From the NCBI GenBank assembly GCA_016463365.1, contig JAEMRJ010000101.1, forward strand, positions 1 through 8,214: a stretch of 8,214 nt of DNA. Reading direction: 5' to 3'. Source of the stretch: Thermoleophilaceae bacterium (lineage in GTDB: Bacteria > Actinomycetota > Thermoleophilia > Solirubrobacterales > JACPNS01). Numbering within the stretch: position 1 is the first letter of the stretch; every line of letters begins with the position of its first letter. Position numbers and translations under genes: made by a program. The notes beneath the pieces were generated by a model that saw nothing but the letters and a program-made list of their open reading frames with translations, had not been told where the DNA came from and did no database searches. Below, piece after piece: positions 1 to 5,675 of the stretch.

Positions 1-37
1 TGAAATCGGGGGCGGTATCGCCAATGGTCAGTGCCAT
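1..37 (-). CDS. Peroxiredoxin (AhpC/TSA family), N-terminal 12 codons only
   Basis: Only the start of this gene is inside the window; the rest lies beyond the left edge. Read on the minus strand from the ATG at 35-37 it gives MALTIGDTAPDF, the characteristic opening of AhpC/TSA-type peroxiredoxins (an xGxxAPDF stretch before the thioredoxin-fold core). Members of this family reduce hydrogen peroxide and organic peroxides in the cytoplasm through a peroxidatic cysteine, which would lie further downstream and cannot be checked here. The start is supported by a Shine-Dalgarno-like AAGGAC at 47-52, nine bases upstream. The gene follows the secreted-protein gene on the same strand, but a hairpin behind that gene and a leader of about 175 bases suggest its own promoter. 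The call rests on 12 residues, so other thioredoxin-fold proteins such as Bcp-type enzymes remain possible. Confidence 0.72.
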   Translation of the reverse strand, partial: MALTIGDTAPDF

Positions 38-46
38 GGAGTGGTC

Positions 47-52
47 GTCCTT
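47..52 (-). promoter_or_regulatory. Ribosome binding site of the peroxiredoxin gene
   Basis: AAGGAC on the minus strand, nine bases before the ATG at 37. It fixes the start of the truncated peroxiredoxin reading frame. Confidence 0.5.
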
Positions 53-81
53 GTGAGCGCGGGCTACGGGTGCGGAAGACT

Positions 82-115
82 CTCAGGAAAGACGCAATTC
101 GTCTGAAACCCTGAG
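82..115 (-). promoter_or_regulatory. Nested inverted repeat in the peroxiredoxin leader
   Basis: Two nested stems are visible. The outer arms are CTCAGG (82-87) and CCTGAG (110-115), 6 bp; the inner arms are AGACG (90-94) and CGTCT (100-104), 5 bp around a 5-base loop. The structure ends 44 bases before the peroxiredoxin ATG. There is no U-run behind it on the minus strand, so it is not a typical terminator. It could be a leader hairpin or a binding site for a dimeric regulator. The function is inference. Confidence 0.35.
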
Positions 116-192
116 GGGTATGCGGCATTTAGACTAGAGCATCCTCTGTTGGTGCGCGAGAGAAGCGGCCTAAAGGGGGACTTCTCCGACGA

Positions 193-215
193 GACGGGAG
201 GGCGCTACTCCCGTC
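193..215 (-). terminator. Hairpin at the stop codon of the secreted-protein gene
   Basis: A perfect 8-bp inverted repeat, GACGGGAG (193-200) and CTCCCGTC (208-215), with a 7-base loop; it overlaps the TGA stop at 214-216. No clear U-tract follows on the minus strand, as is common for terminator-like hairpins in high-GC actinobacteria. It probably separates the secreted-protein transcript from the peroxiredoxin gene. Confidence 0.5.
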
Positions 216-3003
216 AGACCTTCACGCGGGCACGGATCGCTTCGCCCTCGGCCCGCGAAGTCACGGTCAGCGTGCCACCGAGCCGTCGAAGCAGGGCAGT
301 CTCCTTGGCCGAGAGGCGAAGCTTCACGGGCGCCGACGCGCCGGCCGCCATCACGACCGACTGTTTGGCGAGGAGGCGGCCGTTCGCGGCACGTACGACG
401 GCGTCCAGCCGACAACGAGTGACGCAGGCGACCCGGGCAACGACGCGCCGTCCGCTGGCCACCAGCCTCGGGGCACCAAGTAGCCGAGCCGGAGCGATCT
501 TCGGTTCGCTGACGGGGATCGCCGCGGCAGACTCCACCGTTGTGGCAGGCCCAGCACCTGCAGCAGGCCCGACCCGGGCCGCTGAGAAGGTAACGACCGG
601 CCCACCCCCCGGGTCCGCTGGGACTGAGCCGGCCTGGGCGTCGATGACGAACTCCACGGTGGCGGAGTTGTTGGCGTTGGAGGGATCGACCGTCGCACTG
701 TCGACCTCGACCGTGTTGGTGAGCAGGCCCGGCGGCTCCACCGGGGCCGAGGTCACCACGCCGACGCAGAGCAGGTCGATCTTTGCTGCCACAGGACCAG
801 CGGCGGTGTTGTCAAACCAAAAGGTACGTGTTCTGGGGCGCGGCTCGTGGCCGTTGATGGGTCCGTCGAACGTGGCGACGAGCCCCTTCTCCAGCTCGCC
901 GCAATCCAAACTCAGTTCGCTGCTACCTGGCGGGACCTCCGCCGTCCGGGCCGGATGGCTGAACGCGAGAAGGTGATCGTGACCGGACGCCGTCGCCGTG
1001 CGGTTGCGCAACTGCCTTACCGAGGCCGAGATCTGGGCATCGGCAGTGACGTCGAACGCCAGACGCCATCCTTGTGCGGTCTGCTCAGCACCGATCAGCC
1101 TGGCAGCGCCGCTGACGATGGCGTAGCTCGGTGCGATAGCGGTGTAGTCCAGATCCACCGGCAGGTCGATGGTCCGACGGCCGACGGCGAGCGTTTGGGT
1201 CGTCATCGGCTGGTCGGCGCTCACGAGCGTGTGCTGGTGGTTGCCGTCACCTCCCGTGGTGGCGTTCCCGAGGCAGGTGACGTAGCCATGCCCCTGCGCC
1301 CGGCCGCTGGCGCCGTTTGCAACCCGGAACGAGTAGGCGGACGGACTCGTGGCCTGCGTGCGCAGCACCCGCACGTCGGCGAGCGTTCCTGTGCCCTGGT
1401 CGACGGTCTCAACGTGGAAGCTCCCATCCGTGGCGATCATGCCGCTCGGGCAGGCAACGGTGAGGTCGGCGGTCTGGTGGGGGTCCATCGCGAGGTAGCC
1501 GTCTTGCTTGTCGACCGTGAGCTGATGGCTGTGGCCGTCCGTGCCGACTGGCACCCCGCGCGCCTTGCCGGAGACGGTCCGGTTCGCGCTCTGCCCAGGC
1601 CCAAGGTCGCCGACGACGCATCGAACGGTCTGCCCCACGACCGTGCAGCCCGGGGCGTCAAGGATCTCAACCTGGAAGGGCACGACGTCGGTTATCACCA
1701 CGTCTCGCGAGACGGACGGGCCGTTGTTGCGCACGCCGAGGTCGAAGACGATCGTGCTGCCACCACTGACGGAGGTCGGACTCGCCGACTTGCTGGCCAC
1801 GAGGTCGGCTCGGGTGATCACGTCGATGGTCACGGAGCCGGTGTCGTTGCCCGGGTTGGTGTCGGGCCAGTCCGAGGAGCCGCGCGCACTGTTGGTGAGG
1901 GGACCATCCGGCTCAGCTGGCGAGATCAGGGTCCGGAATGTGATCTCGCGTCGGGCGCCGGGAGCGAGCGTGCCGAACTCGCAGGTCAATGTGCGACCCG
2001 CGACGCCACAGCGGGAGTCGAGTTGGTCGATCGCGATGACCGCCGGCGAAACCTCGTCGGTGATCCGCACGTCGGGCGTGGCGAAATGGCCGTCGTTGAT
2101 CACCGCGATCGTCCACGTCACGTGCCTACCCGCGACCACGGTCGGAGTGCTGGCCGACTTCTCGACCCGGATGTCTGTGACCTTCTGGTTGCCGAAGTCG
2201 TGGCCGCCGAAGGTGTGGTCGGCCGCGCCGTACCCGACGGCTACCGCTGACGGAGCTGCGGTTTGGCGGTACCCGATGGGCACGTCCTCGCGCAGCGTGT
2301 AGGTGCCCGGGCCGAAGGCGGCGTTGGCCTCTGCGTTGAGCTCGAAGCGGTAACTGCCGTTGGCAGCCGTGTTCATCGACGCGACTTCGTGGCCGTCGCG
2401 GAGCAGATGAATGCGAACGCCACCAATGCCGCCCTCACCACCGTCACGGTGCCCGTTTCCGTTGAGGTCCTCATATTTGATGCCAGAGATGCTCGGCACC
2501 GGCCCGGCGCGGGTGCCGGTTTGCGAGAAGTTTCCACACGCGAGTGAGATGAAACCGTCGCCCCAGATCTTGGCTGTCGTGGGTCCATTCCAGTCGTCTT
2601 GCGGTGCGTACCCGAAGCCCACGTTATTGGTCCCGAGGCCGCAGAGTGTGCCATTGGCATGAGGGGTTACACAGCCGGCGTGTTTGCGAGCCCCAAGATC
2701 TCCGCGCACCTGACGCGGCGCCCACAGCATGAAATTGCGGTCAAAGCCGAACTGTCGGTAGAAGTTCTGAACGGCAGGCTCACCAAACCGTTCAAGTCCG
2801 AGCAGGTTGCCGCAGCCCGGGTGCAGGATCGAGCGCTGGCTGAGGGGTGCGCCGTTGAAGATCTGCGACTCCGAGCCGCACACGTAGGCCGCCTCGCTCG
2901 GGTAGGCCGCATGAGCTGCAGTTGCTCCACTGAGCAGAGCCAGCAGACCAACGAGTGCGGCCAGCATCATTCGCAACGGTCGACACGTCCTGCGCCCCAG
3001 CAT
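214..3003 (-). CDS. Secreted SdrD_B/DUF11 repeat protein with inserted His-X-His modules (929 aa)
   Basis: This is a large exported protein of unknown function. Residues 1-32 are a signal peptide (basic start, hydrophobic 12-29, AHA cleavage site at 30-32). Residues 33-171 are an unrecognised region with cysteines at 42, 64, 111, 121 and 156. Residues 172-248 match the SdrD_B/Cna-B-like fold (YEDLNGNGHRDGGE, then YTLREDVPIGY). DUF11 domain 1 spans about 276-395. DUF11 domain 2 begins at 399 and its final strand (NTVEVDSATVDPSNANNSA) appears only at 763-781. Between them (about 484-757) lie three modules, each opening with HxH (491-493, 589-591, 675-677). Residues 787-835 are a Gly/Ala/Pro linker, and 836-929 are a small Cys-pair (860, 864) beta domain typical of Solirubrobacterales exoproteins. 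There is no LPXTG motif or C-terminal membrane helix, so it is probably released or loosely wall-bound. The ATG at 3003 is chosen for its RBS; the frame stays open far upstream but that is GC-driven. It may share a transcript with the heliorhodopsin gene 143 bases upstream. Confidence 0.88.
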   Translation of the reverse strand: MLGRRTCRPLRMMLAALVGLLALLSGATAAHAAYPSEAAYVCGSESQIFNGAPLSQRSILHPGCGNLLGLERFGEPAVQNFYRQFGFDRNFMLWAPRQVRGDLGARKHAGCVTPHANGTLCGLGTNNVGFGYAPQDDWNGPTTAKIWGDGFISLACGNFSQTGTRAGPVPSISGIKYEDLNGNGHRDGGEGGIGGVRIHLLRDGHEVASMNTAANGSYRFELNAEANAAFGPGTYTLREDVPIGYRQTAAPSAVAVGYGAADHTFGGHDFGNQKVTDIRVEKSASTPTVVAGRHVTWTIAVINDGHFATPDVRITDEVSPAVIAIDQLDSRCGVAGRTLTCEFGTLAPGARREITFRTLISPAEPDGPLTNSARGSSDWPDTNPGNDTGSVTIDVITRADLVASKSASPTSVSGGSTIVFDLGVRNNGPSVSRDVVITDVVPFQVEILDAPGCTVVGQTVRCVVGDLGPGQSANRTVSGKARGVPVGTDGHSHQLTVDKQDGYLAMDPHQTADLTVACPSGMIATDGSFHVETVDQGTGTLADVRVLRTQATSPSAYSFRVANGASGRAQGHGYVTCLGNATTGGDGNHQHTLVSADQPMTTQTLAVGRRTIDLPVDLDYTAIAPSYAIVSGAARLIGAEQTAQGWRLAFDVTADAQISASVRQLRNRTATASGHDHLLAFSHPARTAEVPPGSSELSLDCGELEKGLVATFDGPINGHEPRPRTRTFWFDNTAAGPVAAKIDLLCVGVVTSAPVEPPGLLTNTVEVDSATVDPSNANNSATVEFVIDAQAGSVPADPGGGPVVTFSAARVGPAAGAGPATTVESAAAIPVSEPKIAPARLLGAPRLVASGRRVVARVACVTRCRLDAVVRAANGRLLAKQSVVMAAGASAPVKLRLSAKETALLRRLGGTLTVTSRAEGEAIRARVKV

Positions 3004-3009
3004 TGATGT

Positions 3010-3016
3010 CCCCCTC
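3010..3016 (-). promoter_or_regulatory. Ribosome binding site of the secreted-protein gene
   Basis: GAGGGGG on the minus strand, six bases before the ATG at 3003. It decides the start in a frame that remains open for a further 1.5 kb upstream, and it puts a proper signal peptide at the N-terminus. Confidence 0.65.
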
Positions 3017-3082
3017 AGAACGCCTTGTCGCTCAACCGGCCACTGCCGACCGGGGACGCATGCTACACAGAGCTTCCCACCA

Positions 3083-3112
3083 TCACTAGGCGCGGATACG
3101 CGCTGATCACAA
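3083..3112 (-). promoter_or_regulatory. Candidate promoter with palindromic spacer, secreted-protein gene
   Basis: On the minus strand, TTGTGA (3107-3112) and TAGTGA (3083-3088) are spaced by 18 bases and lie 80-110 bases before the ATG at 3003. The spacer contains a palindrome, GCGCG (3090-3094) and CGCGC (3099-3103) around GATA. The -10 element is a poor match, so this is a tentative call. Confidence 0.25.
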
Positions 3113-3130
3113 ACCCGATGTTCTCTGTCC

Positions 3131-3147
3131 ACCGTCTCACTGACGGT
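3131..3147 (-). terminator. Hairpin at the end of the heliorhodopsin gene
   Basis: A perfect 6-bp inverted repeat, ACCGTC (3131-3136) and GACGGT (3142-3147), with a 5-base loop, touching the TGA stop at 3147-3149. There is no U-tract. It could be a weak terminator or partial attenuator between the heliorhodopsin and secreted-protein genes. Confidence 0.3.
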
Positions 3148-3944
3148 CACGCTGCCAGCGAGCCGCCGAAGATCTGCCAAGCCAGCAGCGACTTGGCCAC
3201 CAGACTCAGGACGAGATACGCCTTCTCGCCGAACAGGTAGTCCCGCCACGGGCCGATCTGGCGGTACTGCAGCCACTGGTTCACGCCGAAACTCATGAAG
3301 AGCACGAAGAGCGACGCCACGATCCCGTACACGAAGCCCGGAGGCGACTCGGCGCCGATCGTGTTGATCAGGATCGCGACCCAGGGCGCGATGCCGGCGA
3401 TCGTGCCGAACCAGAACGGGAGCATGGTCGTCTTGGTTCGGGCGGGCGGGTTCATGAGCTCCTGAAGCCAGCCGAACAGGATCATCGCCACGTTGGCGCC
3501 GATGATCGCCACGATCGCCGTGACGTCGGTGATCCCGTTGTAGAACGCGATCAGGATGAGCATCAGCGTCGCGCTGACCGAGTATTCGATCCAACGGAAC
3601 CGGTTGATGCCGGCCGCCAGGTCGCGCTCGTAGCGCTCCCGCAGCACCGTGGCAGTGAGCAGGTGGTCGATCGCCGCCAGGATCAAGAACAGAGCGATCG
3701 CGGGACCGATGGCTACGTCGAACCACTCCTGCGGAGCAGGCTGCGCCGAGCCAGGAGGACCTTCCGGGAACGAGGTGGTGACGGCGATAGAGAAGCCGCT
3801 GGCCAGCAGCAGCACAGCGAGCGCCTGGGCACCGTGGAGCAGCGCGAGGCCAAGGTTCCAGCGGCGCAACGACGTGAGGCGCTGGGCTGGGAGCGCGCCG
3901 TCGGGAGTCCGCTCGGCGGTGGTCGGTGCGGGCGGTGTGTCCAT
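3147..3944 (-). CDS. Heliorhodopsin (265 aa, complete)
   Basis: This is a seven-helix retinal protein of the heliorhodopsin family, which is distant from type 1 rhodopsins and sits with its N-terminus in the cytoplasm. Family members generally have long photocycles, suggesting a sensory or enzyme-regulating role rather than ion pumping. Helices lie at about 30-52, 79-101, 118-135, 141-163, 174-197, 202-226 and 237-258. Key residues are visible: Schiff-base Lys251 in SLVAKSLLAW (helix 7), counterion Glu120 in RWIEYS (helix 3, matching Glu107 of HeR 48C12), and His37 (helix 1) and His93 (helix 2), which match the 48C12 active-centre histidines His23 and His80. The 25-residue loop between helices 1 and 2 is also typical, as are the ELMNPP and PWRDYLFGEKAYL stretches. 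The ATG at 3944 is the only ATG before helix 1, yet has no clear Shine-Dalgarno sequence, so leaderless initiation is possible. Upstream are a hairpin-rich stretch and tRNA-His; downstream on the same strand is the secreted protein. No carotenoid or retinal synthesis gene is in view. Confidence 0.95.
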   Translation of the reverse strand: MDTPPAPTTAERTPDGALPAQRLTSLRRWNLGLALLHGAQALAVLLLASGFSIAVTTSFPEGPPGSAQPAPQEWFDVAIGPAIALFLILAAIDHLLTATVLRERYERDLAAGINRFRWIEYSVSATLMLILIAFYNGITDVTAIVAIIGANVAMILFGWLQELMNPPARTKTTMLPFWFGTIAGIAPWVAILINTIGAESPPGFVYGIVASLFVLFMSFGVNQWLQYRQIGPWRDYLFGEKAYLVLSLVAKSLLAWQIFGGSLAA

Positions 3945-4137
3945 CGCGGTCGACGCTAACGCGCCCAGGCCGTCGGCGCGCCAACCAACGCAAGGACAAC
4001 CTCGGTCGCGCCTGCCCGAAGCGCAGCACGGCTGCGTTTCGGTGCTGCCCGGTAGCGGCGGCGCGGCACGCCTCGTTCAACCCGCTCGACGGGCCGTCGG
4101 ACGCGATCATGCCGCTGCACCAGCTTCCAGAACGAGC
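3945..4137. other. Intergenic stretch between heliorhodopsin and tRNA-His
   Basis: About 190 bases without a supported gene. It must hold the heliorhodopsin promoter, but no convincing -35/-10 pair stands out on the minus strand; TTAGCG, nine bases before the ATG, could be a -10 for a leaderless mRNA. The notable content is the hairpin pair at 4016-4048. Confidence 0.5.
4016..4048 (-). promoter_or_regulatory. Overlapping, mutually exclusive hairpins upstream of heliorhodopsin
   Basis: Hairpin 1 has arms CCGAAGCGCAGC (4016-4027) and GCTGCGTTTCGG (4031-4042), 12 bp with one mismatch (G.U in plus-strand RNA, C.A in minus-strand RNA) around a 3-base loop. Hairpin 2 uses GCAGCAC (4023-4029) and GTGCTGC (4042-4048), 7 bp with a 12-base loop. 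They share bases and cannot form together. The element sits 72-104 bases before the heliorhodopsin ATG. It could be a leader switch, an operator, or a second tRNA terminator; no U-tract is seen on either strand. Confidence 0.4.
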
Positions 4138-4161
4138 GAAGCCCCGCACCTGCGGGGCTTC
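4138..4161 (-). terminator. Terminator hairpin of tRNA-His
   Basis: A perfect 10-bp inverted repeat, GAAGCCCCGC (4138-4147) and GCGGGGCTTC (4152-4161), with a 4-base loop, ten bases past the tRNA 3' end. The minus-strand continuation is only moderately T-rich. It is the strongest short-loop stem in the window and is well placed to end the tRNA transcript. Confidence 0.75.
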
Positions 4162-4171
4162 ATGCGTGAGG

Positions 4172-4245
4172 GGTGAGCGACGGGGCTCGAACCCGCGACC
4201 GCCTGGACCACAACCAGGAGCTCTACCAACTGAGCTACGCCCACC
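4172..4245 (-). tRNA. tRNA-His (anticodon GTG)
   Basis: A full cloverleaf can be drawn on the minus strand. The 7-bp acceptor stem GTGGGCG/CGCTCAC contains one G.U. The D arm is GCTC, AGTTGGTA, GAGC. The anticodon stem CCTGG/CCAGG holds the loop TTGTGGT, with anticodon GTG reading CAC/CAT. The variable region is CGGTC, and the T arm is GCGGG, TTCGAGC, CCCGT. The discriminator base is C73, and a G precedes position 1, giving the G-1:C73 pair that identifies tRNA-His to its synthetase; the G-1 is included in the coordinates. The 3' CCA is not encoded (CCT follows). It lies 60 bases downstream of the methyltransferase stop codon. Confidence 0.96.
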
Positions 4246-4304
4246 GCGCCGAGCGGATGATAGCGAGGCGGAGCAGCGGCAGCGATGCGGCTGGCCGTGA
4301 GGCC

Positions 4305-5132
4305 TTACGCGGCTGGTTTGGCGGCCCCGACGAACTGCATCAGTCCGCGGATCTCGCGACGCACGGCAGTGAGGCCCGCGCGGTTCAGCGCCGCGGAGAT
4401 CTCGTCTGGATCGAACCAGCGAAAGCCCGAAAGCGGCCGCCCCAGGTCGATCAACGGCCGCAAGGGACCGGGCGCGCGGTGGCAGGTGGTGAGGATCGCG
4501 ACGCGCCCGCCGGGAGCGAGCACGCGCGCGAGCTCGTCGATCACGGCAAACGGCCGGTCCACGAGGTAGAGCGTGCCGAAGCACGAGACCGCATCGAAGG
4601 CACCGTCGGCAAACGGCAGCATGGCGCCGTCTGCGCGGACGTACGCCACGTTCGGCGCGGTCGTGTCTGCGACGGCCCGCTCGAGCATCCCGCGCGCGGC
4701 ATCGACGCCGACGGCGAGTCCATCCGGACCGATCGACTCAACCAGGCGGCGCAGCGTGTTTCCGGGGCCGCACCCCACGTCGAGAATGCGGTCCCCGGGC
4801 CGCAGCTCCAGAAGGGTGCGCATCATGTCGGCCTCGTCGGCCTCGGAGATGCCCGCCGTCGCAGCTCCGAACAGCGCGGGGCGCCAGAGCCGCTCGTAGA
4901 TCACCGGCAGCAACGAGGACTCCATCAGGGCCTGGGAGCCCGAGCGCGAGACGATGTCGTCGCCGAGGGTGTCGAGGTAGCCGCCGCTCTGCTTGGCCAC
5001 AGCGCGGTCGCCAATCAGAGCCCGTACGGCCGCGGTGGCCGCGGGCTCTTCCCACGCAACGACCGGCCGCGGCACCGCGCGGCGAGGTGATGCAGCGCGG
5101 CGGGCGCGAGCAGGGGAGCGCGTCGAAGTCAC
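4305..5132 (-). CDS. Class I SAM-dependent methyltransferase (about 275 aa)
   Basis: A cytoplasmic methyltransferase of the Methyltransf_11/25 type; the substrate cannot be read from the sequence. Numbering from the GTG at 5132, the glycine-rich SAM motif I ILDVGCGPG is at 116-124, the acidic post-I residue is Asp144 in GVDAARGML, the motif around 167-186 is ADGAMLPFADGAFDAV, and the ELARVLAPGGR strand/turn is at about 200-210. The N-terminal section (SRSGSQALMESSLLPVIYERLWRP) is seen in small-molecule methyltransferases of actinobacteria. The frame is open to an ATG at 5462, but the extra residues are low-quality sequence antisense to the winged-helix gene, so the start is placed at GTG 5132; GTG 5138 is equally possible. 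No clear Shine-Dalgarno sequence is seen. Its promoter must lie in the divergent gap 5139-5234. tRNA-His follows 60 bases downstream. Confidence 0.85.
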   Translation of the reverse strand: MTSTRSPARARRAASPRRAVPRPVVAWEEPAATAAVRALIGDRAVAKQSGGYLDTLGDDIVSRSGSQALMESSLLPVIYERLWRPALFGAATAGISEADEADMMRTLLELRPGDRILDVGCGPGNTLRRLVESIGPDGLAVGVDAARGMLERAVADTTAPNVAYVRADGAMLPFADGAFDAVSCFGTLYLVDRPFAVIDELARVLAPGGRVAILTTCHRAPGPLRPLIDLGRPLSGFRWFDPDEISAALNRAGLTAVRREIRGLMQFVGAAKPAA

Positions 5133-5153
5133 GGACACCAGCGTAGAAGGACG

Positions 5154-5217
5154 CAAGGTGACCACTGGACGGGTCGCTGACGGCCGGCGGCCGAGCACCC
5201 CCGGCAGGCGCACCTTG
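5154..5217. repeat. 7-bp inverted repeat in the divergent intergenic gap
   Basis: CAAGGTG (5154-5160) and CACCTTG (5211-5217) are exact reverse complements 50 bases apart in the gap between the divergent methyltransferase and winged-helix genes. They could be paired half-sites for a shared regulator, possibly the winged-helix protein itself, or chance. Confidence 0.2.
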
Positions 5218-5234
5218 GAACTATCAAGGCAGGG

Positions 5235-5558
5235 TTGAGACTCCGGGAACTGACCGATGTTGTCGCTGCTGCCAGGGCCCGCCCGAGACCCAAACCAGCC
5301 ACTTCCCCGGCTGCAAAGCGGCCTGGCTGGATGGCCGACTTGGTCTGCGACGTGCTGCGAAACGCCCCCAAACCACTTCGCCCCATCGAGATCCGTCTGC
5401 AGCTCGAAGCACGACTCGGGCACGCCGTGAACAAGGGCACCGTGCTCTACGTCCTGCAGCAAAGCCAGCTTGCCAAGTCGGGCAAGATCATCAGGCTCGA
5501 TGGTGGTACCTACCTGCTCGACGAACCCAACGCGCCATCGCCCTCGGACCGCGACTGA
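5235..5558 (+). CDS. Small winged-helix (HARE-HTH-like) protein, 107 aa
   Basis: A short protein with a basic, Pro/Ala-rich tail at 1-30 followed by one helix-turn-helix fold at about 31-96. Helix 1 is MADLVCDVLRN, then PKPLRPIEIRLQLEARLG, a helix KGTVLYVLQQSQL, and the wing KIIRLDGGTYLLDE. The layout (a VLxxxxKPLxxxEI opening and a closing GxYxL strand) resembles HARE-HTH domains, which occur in DNA-binding and restriction-linked proteins; this family link is an inference. The start is TTG 5235 directly after CAAGGCAGGG. ATG 5331 (residue 33) is an alternative, but it would remove the start of helix 1. Codon use from residue 33 on is strongly GC-ending. It is divergent from the methyltransferase and is the only plus-strand gene here. 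It may regulate its neighbour or itself. Confidence 0.65.
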   Translation: MRLRELTDVVAAARARPRPKPATSPAAKRPGWMADLVCDVLRNAPKPLRPIEIRLQLEARLGHAVNKGTVLYVLQQSQLAKSGKIIRLDGGTYLLDEPNAPSPSDRD

Positions 5559-5661
5559 GCCCGACGCCGACGAAGCCCATCAACGACGAGATCGTCGAGC
5601 GGCAGCAGCAGCGGGGGCGGAGGATCACCTCGAGCAATCGCGCGCTCACGGCGAGCCACAT

Positions 5662-5675
5662 TGAGCTACGCCCAC
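5662..5675 (-). repeat. 14-base copy of the tRNA-His 5' end
   Basis: TGAGCTACGCCCAC here is identical to 4231-4244 and in the same orientation. On the minus strand it equals tRNA-His positions 1 to 14 and starts exactly at the first acceptor base; identity stops immediately on both sides. It may be a remnant of a duplicated tRNA gene at a junction, or coincidence. Confidence 0.45.

Noticed and set aside
214..500. LPXTG sorting signal or C-terminal membrane anchor in the secreted protein
   Set aside because: The C-terminus is a Cys-pair beta domain ending RARVKV; no LPXTG and no hydrophobic stretch are present.
149..2302. Long plus-strand frames (275, 467 and 253 residues)
   Set aside because: They are antisense to the secreted-protein gene, have no recognisable domain, and are Arg/Val/Gly-rich as expected from GC-driven shadow frames.
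3004..4584. Upstream extension of the secreted-protein frame to a 1456-residue protein
   Set aside because: The extension runs antisense to nothing useful and through the heliorhodopsin and tRNA-His genes in the wrong frame; the ATG at 3003 has an RBS and begins a clear signal peptide.
3649..5090. Long plus-strand frames opposite heliorhodopsin, tRNA-His and the methyltransferase
   Set aside because: They are shadows of well-supported minus-strand genes; one even reads straight through the tRNA.
5139..5462. Methyltransferase starting at ATG 5462
   Set aside because: The extra 110 residues show no family-like sequence and are fully antisense to the start of the winged-helix gene and the intergenic gap.
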